Positions 1 through 8,769 of a DNA stretch of 64,000 nucleotides are shown here, in pieces. The translations under genes were made by a program, and so were the position numbers. The stretch is taken from contig CAJTVU010000001.1 in NCBI GenBank assembly GCA_910580235.1, forward strand, positions 425,489-489,488, read 5' to 3'. This DNA comes from an uncultured Dorea sp. Its GTDB lineage: Bacteria; Bacillota; Clostridia; Lachnospirales; Lachnospiraceae. A model generated the notes under the pieces. The model was given only the letters and a program-made list of their open reading frames with translations, was not told the origin of the DNA and did not search any database. The first letter of the stretch is position 1; every line of letters starts with the position of its first letter.

Positions 1-43
1 CAACAAAAGGGACTGCCACGTTCACTACAATGTCTCTGATCAT
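1..43 (-). CDS. Start of a ThrE_2/YjjB-like exporter subunit (partial)
   Basis: Only the first 14 codons are inside the window (MIRDIVVNVAVPFV), and the gene continues off the left edge. Its ATG overlaps the stop of the preceding ThrE-type gene as ATGA, so the two are translationally coupled. Split threonine/serine exporters of the ThrE family consist of a YjjP-like large part followed by a YjjB-like small part, and the hydrophobic start and position fit the second part. The identification rests mainly on context. Confidence 0.5.
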   Translation of the reverse strand, partial: MIRDIVVNVAVPFV

Positions 44-1272
44 ACCCCCACTCCTCCAATTATGTTATGATAGCCCGCCAAAGTAACGCCCACCCCGATC
101 GCAATGTAAGCGAAGCCAAGCAGTGCGTCGATCATGCGGACAGTGCCCGACAGAAAATCACTGTCCGCGATCTCACGGATGGCGTTCACGAACGCGACAC
201 CAGAGATCAGCGGCATAATAGCCCCGATGATCATCCCTTCAAGCCGCAGGAATGAAAGGCCCGGCGCCCTCGTCGCAAGGACAGCCAATGACGTAATGAT
301 GGCCCCTCCTACAATATTAACGACAATTTTAGAAAGGCTGGCTCTTTTTGCAGCAAGCACCCACACATACAAAATACATCCAATAAAAAATGCCACTATG
401 CTCTCAGGAGCAGTAGAGCCAAGAAGAAAGGCAAAAGCCCCGCTTCCAAGGCCCGCCGCCAGCACCTGGAAATACCCTCTCTTGGGCGGTATCTTCTCAA
501 TCTCCTTCAGGCGCTCCGACGCCTCCTCGATCCCCACATGGCCGGCGGATATCTCCCGGGACAGATTGTTGACCTCCGCTACAATGCCCAGATGGGGCGA
601 CGACAGCGGAAGATGCATGACCCGCGTGTACGTCTCCCCTGCCTCATTCTCTGCACTGACGAAAATCGCATGGCTTAAGATAAATGTCTCTACATCGTCC
701 ACATGGAAACGTCCGCATATATGCTTGATCGTCTCCTCCACACGAAAGATCTCACCGCCGTTCTTCAAAATAGTCTTCCCTGCTTCAAGGGCGAGATCCA
801 CTACCTTCTTCACATCAATAGACAGATCCAGCTGTTTCTTAAGATATATCATGTCGATTAATTGGATCCCGTCTTCATAGATCGGCTCCCTGTAATTGTC
901 CACGAAGAAATCCGCTACGATATGAGAGTTAACGAACCCGCAGGAGCGGTAGAAGTCAAGCGTCTGTCGGCTGTTCCCAGTGCCTACATACATGAAGCTG
1001 CACATTTTACTATAATGCTCGCATATATAGCGTACCATATATCTCCCAAAGCCGCGCCGCTGATACTCTTCTGCCGTTGCGATATTCTTAAGCTCACAGT
1101 TTCCGTTCTTCATAAGAAGGACGACGCACACGGTCAGTACATCGCCATTCTCGCTTAATACGAACATCTCTCCCTCGTCTAAATATCTCTCTATCATATC
1201 TTCCTGCGGATCCGCAAGAAGAAGTATATCCATATAATCTTTCTTATTCTCTGTGATCTGATGAATTTCCAT
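40..1272 (-). CDS. GNAT acetyltransferase fused to ThrE/YjjP-type exporter domain
   Basis: The protein has 410 residues. Residues 1-140 look like a GNAT N-acetyltransferase: an acetyl-CoA loop around EYQRRGFGRYMVRYI, then the late motif NSRQTLDFYRSCGF. Residues from about 150 match the DUF1212/ThrE family, with a soluble region containing KNGGEIFRVEETI and about five membrane segments (roughly 270-405). ThrE proteins export threonine or serine in other bacteria. An AGGGGA site lies 13 bases upstream of the ATG. The next gene overlaps the stop and is probably the YjjB-like partner. Fusion to an acetyltransferase is unusual. The substrate is not shown by the sequence. Confidence 0.8.
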   Translation of the reverse strand: MEIHQITENKKDYMDILLLADPQEDMIERYLDEGEMFVLSENGDVLTVCVVLLMKNGNCELKNIATAEEYQRRGFGRYMVRYICEHYSKMCSFMYVGTGNSRQTLDFYRSCGFVNSHIVADFFVDNYREPIYEDGIQLIDMIYLKKQLDLSIDVKKVVDLALEAGKTILKNGGEIFRVEETIKHICGRFHVDDVETFILSHAIFVSAENEAGETYTRVMHLPLSSPHLGIVAEVNNLSREISAGHVGIEEASERLKEIEKIPPKRGYFQVLAAGLGSGAFAFLLGSTAPESIVAFFIGCILYVWVLAAKRASLSKIVVNIVGGAIITSLAVLATRAPGLSFLRLEGMIIGAIMPLISGVAFVNAIREIADSDFLSGTVRMIDALLGFAYIAIGVGVTLAGYHNIIGGVGV

Positions 1273-1296
1273 GCTCTTTTTGTTCCCCTGTCTCCA

Positions 1297-1396
1297 CCCT
1301 CAGTGTACAATCCAATTTATTATATCACTGCTCTCTCGAAATTAGTAGAGCTTTTTTACAATCCGGCCTCTTACAAGCGCCTTGTACACTGATGTC
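1297..1396. repeat. Intergenic element with GTGTACAA inverted ends
   Basis: The left end reads ACCCTCAGTGTACAA and the right end contains the complementary TTGTACACTGA. The same end sequence forms the arms of the palindrome at 14343-14395. The interior differs and includes a small hairpin (GCTCT...AGAGC followed by six T). This looks like a diverged member of a dispersed palindromic repeat family. No gene is seen in it. Confidence 0.5.
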
Positions 1397-1410
1397 ATGG
1401 CTTCAAGAGG

Positions 1411-2616
1411 CTAAGGCCTCGGGAGCCCTACGGGATATGCCACTTCTTCTCCATTCCTATCATAGACCGTCCCGCCTGCACTGTAATAAACCGGGTTGTC
1501 TACGCTCACCTCTATATGCATCAGGCTCCATAGATTGTCAAACGCGCCCGGAGCAATGTAAGTAATATTGCCTGGTATGTACGTCTCGAACGCCTCTCCT
1601 CCTAATCCGTCAAAAGCGCCTGCCGCGATCCCGACACAGTCCGCAGAATCGGGGATCAGCAAGATGCCGTCCGTCACTGCATCCGGGCCTCCCGTACAGC
1701 CAATGATATAACCAGAATCATCACAGAGGAATCCCGGGAACTCTTTCCAGCCTGCATACAGAGCAAGCTCTTCCAATCCGCTGACGCTCCCGCCTTCAAA
1801 AGGGATCGTGCACGCTCCATCCATATACCAGCCGTCAAATATCTTGCCGAGCCTTCTTGGGACTGGGAGCGCTTCTGCGGTAAACCCGTCCGCTTCTGCC
1901 CGGATGCTTGTCATTTCCGGCACGCCGCCGTTCCCATGTGCAGAGACTGTAAGCATAGCCGGAAGATCCTCCACGTCCTCATCAGGGACTTTTATTTCCG
2001 GTATATCTGTCACAGGGACATCTGTCACCGGAATATCCGTTATTGGGATATCCGTTTCTGGGACATCCGTTACCGGCACTTTTGTTTCCGGAATATCCGT
2101 TACCGGGACTTTTGTTTCCGGGATATCTGCTACTGGGGCATCCGTTACTGGAATGTCTGTTACGGGGATATTCGTTACAGGGATATTCATTACAGGGATA
2201 TTCTCTACAGGGATGTCGGCTGACGGAATATTTATTACTGGTATCTCTGCCGCCGGATCCTCGGATGCCGGAATCTCCTTCGCAACAAGCTCCTCTATAG
2301 GATTGGATATCTCTCCTGCCCCTATAGGGCTTACGAGAAGCCGACGCTCTGCTGCCTCGTCAATCCCCGGGAGGCCTGGATAGATCGGAAGGGATTTCCC
2401 CATCATTCCTGCCACATCTTCTCTTGAGATCTCAGAATATGCGCCTCCTCCTGTATAGCTCCTTGAAAGCGCTGCCTCTTTATATCTTATCCCGTAGCTT
2501 GCGGCTCCAACCGCAAGAACAGAGAAACAGGCTATAACCACCAGCCCTCTGCATATGCGCTTCCATGGCAGGCGCTCCGCCCATGTCTCCTCATGCAGCT
2601 TCAAAATCATCTCCAT
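1411..2616 (-). CDS. Membrane-anchored protein with proline-rich pentapeptide stalk, repeat and LRR-like C-terminus
   Basis: The chosen ATG has AAGGAGAAGG just upstream. A longer reading frame to 2724 would run through the terminator of the grd operon and is rejected. The product is about 401 residues. One membrane helix lies near residues 18-40 and is followed by an outside-facing region. A stalk of roughly twenty 5-residue repeats of the type DIPVT/DIPET/KVPVT follows, at about DNA 1985-2260. Then comes an InlB/Listeria-Bacteroides-type repeat (FDGWYMDGAC...LALYAGW) and a BspA-like leucine-rich segment (AGAFDGLGGEAF...IAPGAFDNL). There is no LPXTG motif. A cell-surface binding role is inferred; the ligand is unknown. 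Confidence 0.7.
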   Translation of the reverse strand: MEMILKLHEETWAERLPWKRICRGLVVIACFSVLAVGAASYGIRYKEAALSRSYTGGGAYSEISREDVAGMMGKSLPIYPGLPGIDEAAERRLLVSPIGAGEISNPIEELVAKEIPASEDPAAEIPVINIPSADIPVENIPVMNIPVTNIPVTDIPVTDAPVADIPETKVPVTDIPETKVPVTDVPETDIPITDIPVTDVPVTDIPEIKVPDEDVEDLPAMLTVSAHGNGGVPEMTSIRAEADGFTAEALPVPRRLGKIFDGWYMDGACTIPFEGGSVSGLEELALYAGWKEFPGFLCDDSGYIIGCTGGPDAVTDGILLIPDSADCVGIAAGAFDGLGGEAFETYIPGNITYIAPGAFDNLWSLMHIEVSVDNPVYYSAGGTVYDRNGEEVAYPVGLPRP

Positions 2617-2680
2617 ATTGCCTTCTCCTTCTCCTCTACACAATTCATACGGACTATATAAAAATATCCCTGCATCACGA

Positions 2681-2721
2681 AAAGGCGGCGTAACAGCACT
2701 ATGTCTGAACGCCGCCTTTTT
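2681..2721 (-). terminator. Intrinsic terminator of the glycine reductase operon
   Basis: The arms AAAGGCGGCG and CGCCGCCTTT lie about 20 bases apart, with T runs on the exit side, 18 bases after the grdD stop. It separates the grd operon from the stalk protein gene. Confidence 0.85.
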
Positions 2722-2738
2722 CATTATCTGGCCAATGC

Positions 2739-3893
2739 TTAATTCACATATCCTGCTTTCTTTAGCTCTTCCTCCGCTTTCGCGAGGTTCGCCTCAGATA
2801 CGCGGATGATCGGGCCTGTACAGCCCATTCCGCTCTCTGCGTAAATATTCATCTTCCACAGAGCCTTTACTGCATCCTCAAGATCCATGACCTCGATCCC
2901 TGGTATCTGTGCGGTCACGATCTCCTTAGGAGGCTCTTTCACATCTTCCTCTGCCCCCGCTGGCTTCTGAGACGCTTTCAGCGCGCCTAATATCTCTTTC
3001 AGCCCTGCTTTATTTACCGCTGCGAATTCGTCTTTCGCGACTTCAAATACTTTGCCTCTTACAAGCTGGGCTGCGTAACGGATCGCGTTTGCGATAACAG
3101 GAGCGCCGCTGGCTCTCGATACGATCATAACGAGCTGCTCATAGCCTTCGCCGATCCCCGGGCCATAGCCGAATCCGGTCGCTTCGAAGCTCCCGCCTGT
3201 GTTGAAGGAGGAGAGCATCTTCACTAATATATTGCCTGTGAGGGAATCTGTGACCATAATGTCGGGGGACGCCTGTAATACGTCGTTGCCTCTCATAACA
3301 CAGCCGCCGTCCGCTCTTCCTGACTCCGCAAATGTGATATCGTAGCCTTTCTCCTGCAGCTGCTTTAGAGCCTTCTCAGTCTGGCGCGCTCCGTCCACAT
3401 TCAGGATGCCCACAGTAGGATCCTTCTTGCCGCACGCTTTTGCAGCGATGATCCCATAGATCGCGTTCTTGATCATTCCCTCGATACGATCTGTGCTGGA
3501 TGTCCCCGTCGTATTGGCAATGAACATCTCCTTTGCGGTGGCAGGCGTCACACAGCGTCCCACTGTGGACACGCCGATCGGGAATGGGAAATGCATTGTC
3601 ACCGCCGCGTCCACTTCCCCGTTCTTTAACATCTCTTCCATGCGGTCATGGCCTTCCTCGTCGTCGGCCACTTTCACGGTCGTAACGCCCTCTGCCTCCA
3701 GAGTGCCGATGTAGTATACGTCAATTCCATCTTTTGCCGCCATGACGGCCGCCGCCATGGAGTTCTCCTCGCCATGCTCGCTCCCCATTCCTGTAAGAGC
3801 GACCTTCGGCCTCTTGCCGAAGCTTCCCGTCTCAAGGCCCTGCGCCATCTCCATAAAGGTATCGGCGATCATTCTTTCAATATTATTTGCCAT
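2739..3893 (-). CDS. grdD: Glycine reductase complex C, subunit GrdD
   Basis: GrdD is the protein C subunit that takes the acetyl group from the selenoprotein-bound carboxymethyl intermediate and releases acetyl phosphate. The 384-residue product has the PlsX-like phosphotransacetylase fold typical of GrdD. The C-terminal GMGCTGPI cysteine (about Cys358) corresponds to the cysteine implicated in acetyl transfer in the family, and a second cysteine lies in STVGRC (about Cys114). The ATG is preceded by AGGGGTGG, which overlaps the end of grdC. A GTG nine bases upstream is a weaker alternative. It is the last gene of the operon and is followed by a terminator. Confidence 0.93.
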   Translation of the reverse strand: MANNIERMIADTFMEMAQGLETGSFGKRPKVALTGMGSEHGEENSMAAAVMAAKDGIDVYYIGTLEAEGVTTVKVADDEEGHDRMEEMLKNGEVDAAVTMHFPFPIGVSTVGRCVTPATAKEMFIANTTGTSSTDRIEGMIKNAIYGIIAAKACGKKDPTVGILNVDGARQTEKALKQLQEKGYDITFAESGRADGGCVMRGNDVLQASPDIMVTDSLTGNILVKMLSSFNTGGSFEATGFGYGPGIGEGYEQLVMIVSRASGAPVIANAIRYAAQLVRGKVFEVAKDEFAAVNKAGLKEILGALKASQKPAGAEEDVKEPPKEIVTAQIPGIEVMDLEDAVKALWKMNIYAESGMGCTGPIIRVSEANLAKAEEELKKAGYVN

Positions 3894-3905
3894 CGTCACC
3901 ACCCC

Positions 3906-5444
3906 TTACTCTGCCATCAGAGAAGCAGCGAAATCTTTCATAGCTTTTGCGATCAATCCTTTTACTTCCTCCTCAGATACGCCCGCAGCAGCCCCTGCCT
4001 GCGCTTTCGTATTCGCCTGGATCACAAAGGATACGCCGTCGAAAAGGTTTGTCATACGCCCAAGGAAGAGGCTTCCCTTTCCTACGATCATAGCGTTCTT
4101 AATCTTACCTGCAAGGATGTCTTCTCTTGCAAATCCGATGTAAGGCACTCCTGACGGGATATGCCCCTGTGTCGGCGCCCAGCCGGTAAGCCCGTGCTCT
4201 GTGGCAAAAGACGCAAGCCCTGCGCGGTCAAGCTCGCCTTTCTTAACTGCCAGAGCGCCGATCATCTTGTAATTCGCCAGCGGTACGTCTCCTGCTCCTG
4301 CCGGCTTTGTGATATCTGGATTCTGCATCTCTGGTGAATACTTGTCAATATCTGTAATCTTCATCCCATTCCTCTCAAGAGGATCTGCTACAAGGCTTCC
4401 GATTACATTCTGCGGAGCGCTTCCTGTTCCCACTGTATGGCGTCCTAAGATGTCAAGGTTGATCTCTGGGTTCTCCCCGTCGTTCTCTGTAAGGATCACA
4501 CAGAATCCTGCAAGACAGTCCTCTAAGATCGGAAGCCCCTTCTTTACATGATCTTTTCCGTTCATGCCCAGCTTCGCTGTACAGCCGCCCGCTGTAACAG
4601 CTACACACTTGTATGCGCCGGATTTCACAAGAGCGGCAGCCTCAATAAGGGCGTGAGAAGGGCCTGCACAGAATCCGCGGGAGTCGGAGCCTGTCGCATT
4701 ATTAAGCATTGCGATCTCTGCCGCTGCCTTCGCGAAGTTGCCTCCGCCTCTCTGGTTCATATCCCCGCATGCCTCTTCTGCACAATCGATGACATATTCA
4801 ACATCATCTTTGCTGATCCCTGCATTTTTAACGCCGTACAGCAGCGCGAGCACGCTGGAAGCCTTGCTCATAAGGTTCTCATGCATAACGTGAGCAGATA
4901 AGTTCACATCAATATCATGCGCTCTTTTCACGCATCCGACTAATTTCCCTGCCACATACATGCCTTCTGCATGTTCTTCATTAACGGCGGCCTCAATATC
5001 TGCGAGCTCCACACCGTCATGCACTCTTCCAAGAATGTCCTCTGTGATGATCGGATCTTTTGCAAGGGTATCTTTATGAGCTGCCACAAACGCCTTGTCG
5101 AGCATAACTACTTCAAACTGATCACATGCCTGTACAAGAAGGATGAACTCTTCCTCCGGCATGATCTCACCGTATTTTCCATATCTCTGCGCGCCTTCTT
5201 TTACCTTATCATAATAAGGGAACTCTACCTGTGCAAGCTCTTCCGGCGTCGCATTTCCAATATATACCTGATTCGGCCAGTAGTTCACGCACTCCTCGTA
5301 AGAGCGAAGGTGACTCTCTAATTCTTTTAAATATTCAGACTCCGGATTCACGATCCTCTCTGTCGTCTGTGTCGTTCCATTATATACCACCATCTGCGGC
5401 GTATGTGCAAGTACATAGCTGGCGCCCTTAATTACACTGTTCAT
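3906..5444 (-). CDS. grdC: Glycine reductase complex C, subunit GrdC
   Basis: This is the larger subunit of the acetyl-phosphate-forming protein C. The 512-residue product starts MNSVIKGASYVLAHTPQM, with AGGTGG seven bases upstream. An in-frame start further upstream (5492) lacks a good ribosome site and would add 16 residues not typical of the family. The sequence is ketoacyl-synthase-like (thiolase fold) along its length, for example FCAGPSHALIEAAALVKSG and TAGGCTAKLGMNGKDH, as known for GrdC. It lies between grdA and grdD in the operon, with 12 bases separating it from the grdD ATG. Confidence 0.93.
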   Translation of the reverse strand: MNSVIKGASYVLAHTPQMVVYNGTTQTTERIVNPESEYLKELESHLRSYEECVNYWPNQVYIGNATPEELAQVEFPYYDKVKEGAQRYGKYGEIMPEEEFILLVQACDQFEVVMLDKAFVAAHKDTLAKDPIITEDILGRVHDGVELADIEAAVNEEHAEGMYVAGKLVGCVKRAHDIDVNLSAHVMHENLMSKASSVLALLYGVKNAGISKDDVEYVIDCAEEACGDMNQRGGGNFAKAAAEIAMLNNATGSDSRGFCAGPSHALIEAAALVKSGAYKCVAVTAGGCTAKLGMNGKDHVKKGLPILEDCLAGFCVILTENDGENPEINLDILGRHTVGTGSAPQNVIGSLVADPLERNGMKITDIDKYSPEMQNPDITKPAGAGDVPLANYKMIGALAVKKGELDRAGLASFATEHGLTGWAPTQGHIPSGVPYIGFAREDILAGKIKNAMIVGKGSLFLGRMTNLFDGVSFVIQANTKAQAGAAAGVSEEEVKGLIAKAMKDFAASLMAE

Positions 5445-5533
5445 TGGTTTACCACCTTTCCTGATTATACATAGAAAACAGGGCAGGCCCACGGCGGGTC
5501 ACCATCGGGTCTGCCCCTCTTCTTTCAAACGTC

Positions 5534-6007
5534 CTATAAATATTTACAGAACTCGTCTCTGATGGAGCTCATCTCGCCGATGATGTCATCAACGTCAAGT
5601 ACCATTTCCATCATACCTACCTGCTCATCATAAACTGCTTCGTCGAACTCTTCTTTCATCTCTGGTTCGCATACGTGATATACCGTAAGCCCAAGCTGGA
5701 CTCCTGTCAACGGACCTGCAAAAGTCGGGTCGCCTGCTGTAACTGTCTCTGCAGCAAGACCGGAAGCCTCGCCTTCAGCTGCTCCGAGAACTACTACTAA
5801 GTTCTCCGGGCCATACTCCTCAGCGAATTCCTTAACCCTCTTCTGATTCTCAAGATCCATTGCGCCTGCGCTCGTTCAGACGAAACATTCCGTTGATGAG
5901 AATACTACTTCGGCGCCGGCAGTCTGAACGCATTCAGCGATAGCCGGTCCCGGTACACCATCACGGTCTCCGATAATTATTGCTTTTTTCCCTTCTAAAA
6001 TAGCCAT
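5534..6007 (-). CDS. grdA: Glycine reductase selenoprotein A (Sec at residue 44)
   Basis: GrdA carries the selenium that receives the carboxymethyl group from protein B and passes it to protein C. The full gene reads from ATG 6007 through an in-frame TGA at 5878-5876 to the stop at 5534, giving 157 residues. The codon lies in the family motif [15 protein letters not shown], and residue 44 is the known Sec position. A conventional gene caller would report only the 108 residues after the UGA. A bacterial SECIS hairpin must lie just downstream of the UGA, but I could not fold it reliably. An AAAGGAGAAAG site precedes the ATG. Confidence 0.96.
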
Positions 6008-6071
6008 AATTATGCTTTCTCCTTTCTACGTGGTAAAAAACATGTAATATATGATTTAGAAATTATCCGTA

Positions 6072-6389
6072 CTAGATATATTTCTTAATCATCGCTTCAA
6101 TCGTCTCCGGCGTGCAGTCGTCCTTTACAAGCTCCTCCACTTTCTCGCCGCCTTTATAGATGGCCATGACCGGAAGTCCAAGCACTTTCTGGGCGATCGC
6201 CAGACGACGTGCTTTTGTCGTGTTCAGGGACGTGAATTTCAATTTGTCCCCATATGTATCTGCGAACTCATGTACCTTCGGCATCAGAGCCTGGCATGGC
6301 ACACAGCCGTCGCCGTAAAAGTCTACGAAAACATAGCCGTCTGCCTTTAGCACTTCTTCTTCAAATGTGTTCTTGTCTAAATCAATCAT
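6072..6389 (-). CDS. trxA: Thioredoxin of the glycine reductase system
   Basis: The 105-residue protein has a thioredoxin fold with the active site GCVPC (Cys29, Cys32) in place of the standard WCGPC. This variant is characteristic of thioredoxins encoded in grd operons. It recycles the selenide/disulfide of GrdA after each turnover, using electrons from TrxB. A cis-proline region is visible as VLGLPVMAIYKGG. It lies between trxB and grdA, and an AGGAGG-like site precedes the ATG. Confidence 0.92.
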   Translation of the reverse strand: MIDLDKNTFEEEVLKADGYVFVDFYGDGCVPCQALMPKVHEFADTYGDKLKFTSLNTTKARRLAIAQKVLGLPVMAIYKGGEKVEELVKDDCTPETIEAMIKKYI

Positions 6390-6463
6390 TTCGTATCATC
6401 CTCCTTTATATGTTTAAACATGCCGTCTTATAAACGTGCTTCCGCCTGCTCATATTATAAGCC

Positions 6464-7408
6464 CTAGAAATAATCCGACATGCTCCTCTCGACCTGGACT
6501 GCCGCGATCGCTCCGTCAGCCGCCGCTGTTACGACCTGTCTGAGGCTCTTGATACGGACGTCTCCCGCCGCATATACGCCTGGGATATTCGTGTGCATAT
6601 CATCATCTGTCTTGATATATCCGCGCTCATCCATATCGATAATGCCTTCAAACGGCTTGCTGTTCGGGATAGTCCCAATGAATCCGAACACACCGAACAT
6701 TCCGTCGTCCTCATCCGCCTCTACTGTCGTAACTTCGCCCGTCTTCACATTCTTCACTTTCATCCACTGGAGGATATCGTCTCCGCCGACTTCCTCCACA
6801 ACAGAATCCCACATGAACTCTATCTTCGGATTCTTGAAAGCCTTCTCCTGAATGGACTTAGCGGCGCGAAGCTCATTACGTCTGTGGATGATCGTGACTT
6901 TTCTTGCAAACTTCGTCAAGTACATCGCCTCTTCGACAGCAGAATCTCCGCCGCCCACTACATAGACTTCAAAGTCTTCAAAGAAGTTCGCGTCGCAAGT
7001 AGCGCAGTAAGATACTCCCTTGCCTGTGAACTCAGCCTCGCCCACGCAGCCGATCGGCCTTGCGTGCGCGCCCGTAGCGATGATCACGTTCTTTCCCTGG
7101 TACTCTGCCTTCGCGCTCTTTAATACTTTTACGTCTCCTTCAAGAGACACTTCCGTAATCGTATCAGATACGCGCTCCGCGCCGAACTTCTCAGCCTGCG
7201 CCGTCATTCTCGCGATGAGGGACGGGCCGGACTCTCCTTCTACGATCTGTCCCGGATAGTTCTCAATCTCATCTGTAATAGCAATCTGCCCGCCGTCCTG
7301 GCCTTTCTCAATGATGAGAACGGAAAGGCGGCTTCTCCCTGCGTACAGTCCCGCCGCCAGACCGGCAGGACCTGCACCCAGGACAACCACGTCATAAACT
7401 TTGCTCAT
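6464..7408 (-). CDS. trxB: Thioredoxin reductase of the glycine reductase system
   Basis: The 314-residue flavoprotein has an FAD-binding GAGPAG near the N-terminus and a redox-active CATC pair (Cys135, Cys138). The pyridine-nucleotide site is GGGDSAVEEA followed by HRRNELRA, and a C-terminal FAD contact is AAGDVRIKSLRQV. It passes electrons from NADPH to the GCVPC thioredoxin next to it. The nucleotide-binding HRR motif fits NADPH. Confidence 0.93.
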   Translation of the reverse strand: MSKVYDVVVLGAGPAGLAAGLYAGRSRLSVLIIEKGQDGGQIAITDEIENYPGQIVEGESGPSLIARMTAQAEKFGAERVSDTITEVSLEGDVKVLKSAKAEYQGKNVIIATGAHARPIGCVGEAEFTGKGVSYCATCDANFFEDFEVYVVGGGDSAVEEAMYLTKFARKVTIIHRRNELRAAKSIQEKAFKNPKIEFMWDSVVEEVGGDDILQWMKVKNVKTGEVTTVEADEDDGMFGVFGFIGTIPNSKPFEGIIDMDERGYIKTDDDMHTNIPGVYAAGDVRIKSLRQVVTAAADGAIAAVQVERSMSDYF

Positions 7409-7441
7409 TTTGTCCTGTCTCCTTACATTTTAGTGAGCGCT

Positions 7442-8752
7442 CTACTCAAAAATCGTCTGTCCGTCAACTTCTGTTGTGAGAGCGACAAGCGCTTTCTCAA
7501 CGATCTTACGGCGGAGCGCCTTTTCCTCATCTTTATCCAGAGCCGGATTCCCAAGAGGATGTGGGATCGCGATAGCCGGTACGATCCTGTTCGCGCCAAC
7601 TGTCATGGAAATAGGAGTTACTGTACAAATATGTACTACAGGGATCCCTGCTCTCTCTACTTCTTTTACCATCGTTGCACCGCAACGTGTACAAGTACCT
7701 CAAGTGGAGGTGAGGATTACCGCGTCCACGCCGTCGGCTTTGAGCTTAGCGGAGAATTCTGCCGCGAAAGCTTTGGAAGATGCTACGGCCGTACCATTAC
7801 CTACAGTTGTGTAGAATAAGTGGTGTAATTCCCCAATCTTGCCTTCCTTCTCCATCTCACGGAGAACGTCGACCGGAAGTACACGGTCAGAGTCTTCGTT
7901 CGCATATACCGGATCGTAGCCGCCGTGTGCGGTCTCATATGTAGCCTCTGTCAGATCCATAACGCCTGCGATATCATACTCGCCATAGTGTGAAGCGCTG
8001 GAGGACTCGATATGATCCGGGTTCCCCTTCGGAACGATACCGCCGGAAGTAACAAGCGCGATCTTGGCGTGAGCGATATCCTTCACTGCCGGATTCGGCT
8101 CTACCCTGTCGAAATCAGGCATCGGGAACTCTGTCTCGAACGGCTTGTCGGCAAGCTTCTTAAGAAGCATCTTAACTGCTCTTAAAGATCCTCTCTCTTT
8201 CTCGAAGAAGTTCACACGAACGCCGTTCGGGATATACCCTTCCTCTGCAGAAGAGCCGATAGCCTCGCCTTTACCAACCTTAACAGCCAGAGGGGCAAGC
8301 TTCTTCACTGCGTCCCTCATACCTGCCGCATTGTTCTTTGTAGATACGATATAAACATGCGTCTTGAACATGTCGGCGCCCGGGTTCTCCACGTACATAC
8401 CTGTCACAGCCGGGATCCCCAGCTCTTCCTGTACTGCCGCCGCGATCGTACCGCAGGCGACGCCGTAACGTCCTGCATTGAACGCGGGGCCTGCCACGAA
8501 TACGTCCGGAGCCTGCTCCTTAACCATAGCAAGGATGTCTGCTTTTGCCTTCTCAAGGTTCTCATTGAAATATGAATCGCCGCAAACAATCGTAGCAACG
8601 ATCTCAGCGTCATCGCCAAACTGCTGTGTCAGAGCCGCGCCTGGCCCTACCACTTCTCCGACACGGATCTCTGCCGGATAATCTGCTTTCTCTTCTCCAC
8701 CAATCTGTGCAAAGAACTGATTGATGTAATGAACTACTTTTAATTTAGCCAT
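7442..8752 (-). CDS. grdB: Glycine reductase selenoprotein B, GrdB (Sec at residue 351)
   Basis: GrdB is the substrate-specific selenoprotein that binds glycine together with the pyruvoyl subunit from GrdE. The reading frame is interrupted by an in-frame TGA at 7702-7700. Reading it as selenocysteine joins the two open segments into 436 residues, with the family motif LTSTUGTCTRCGATMVKE. The conserved surroundings on both sides show that this is recoding and not a nonsense mutation. It starts 17 bases after grdE, with a GGAAGGGAGGAT-type ribosome site. Confidence 0.96.
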
Positions 8753-8769
8753 TCTCTTATCCTCCCTTC

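Noticed and set aside
134..880. Long plus-strand frames opposite the ThrE-type gene, and similar ones opposite the 1097-aa gene, carB, the stalk protein and other genes
   Set aside because: They are antisense shadows with no ribosome sites and Arg/Ser/Cys-rich low-complexity products; the sense frames carry clear family motifs.
2617..2724. Longer N-terminus of the stalk protein starting at 2724
   Set aside because: It would be read through the grd terminator, while the ATG at 2616 has a strong ribosome site.
5534..8752. grdA and grdB as frameshifted or nonsense pseudogenes
   Set aside because: The UGA codons stand in the exact selenocysteine motifs of both families, and the frames continue unchanged on both sides.
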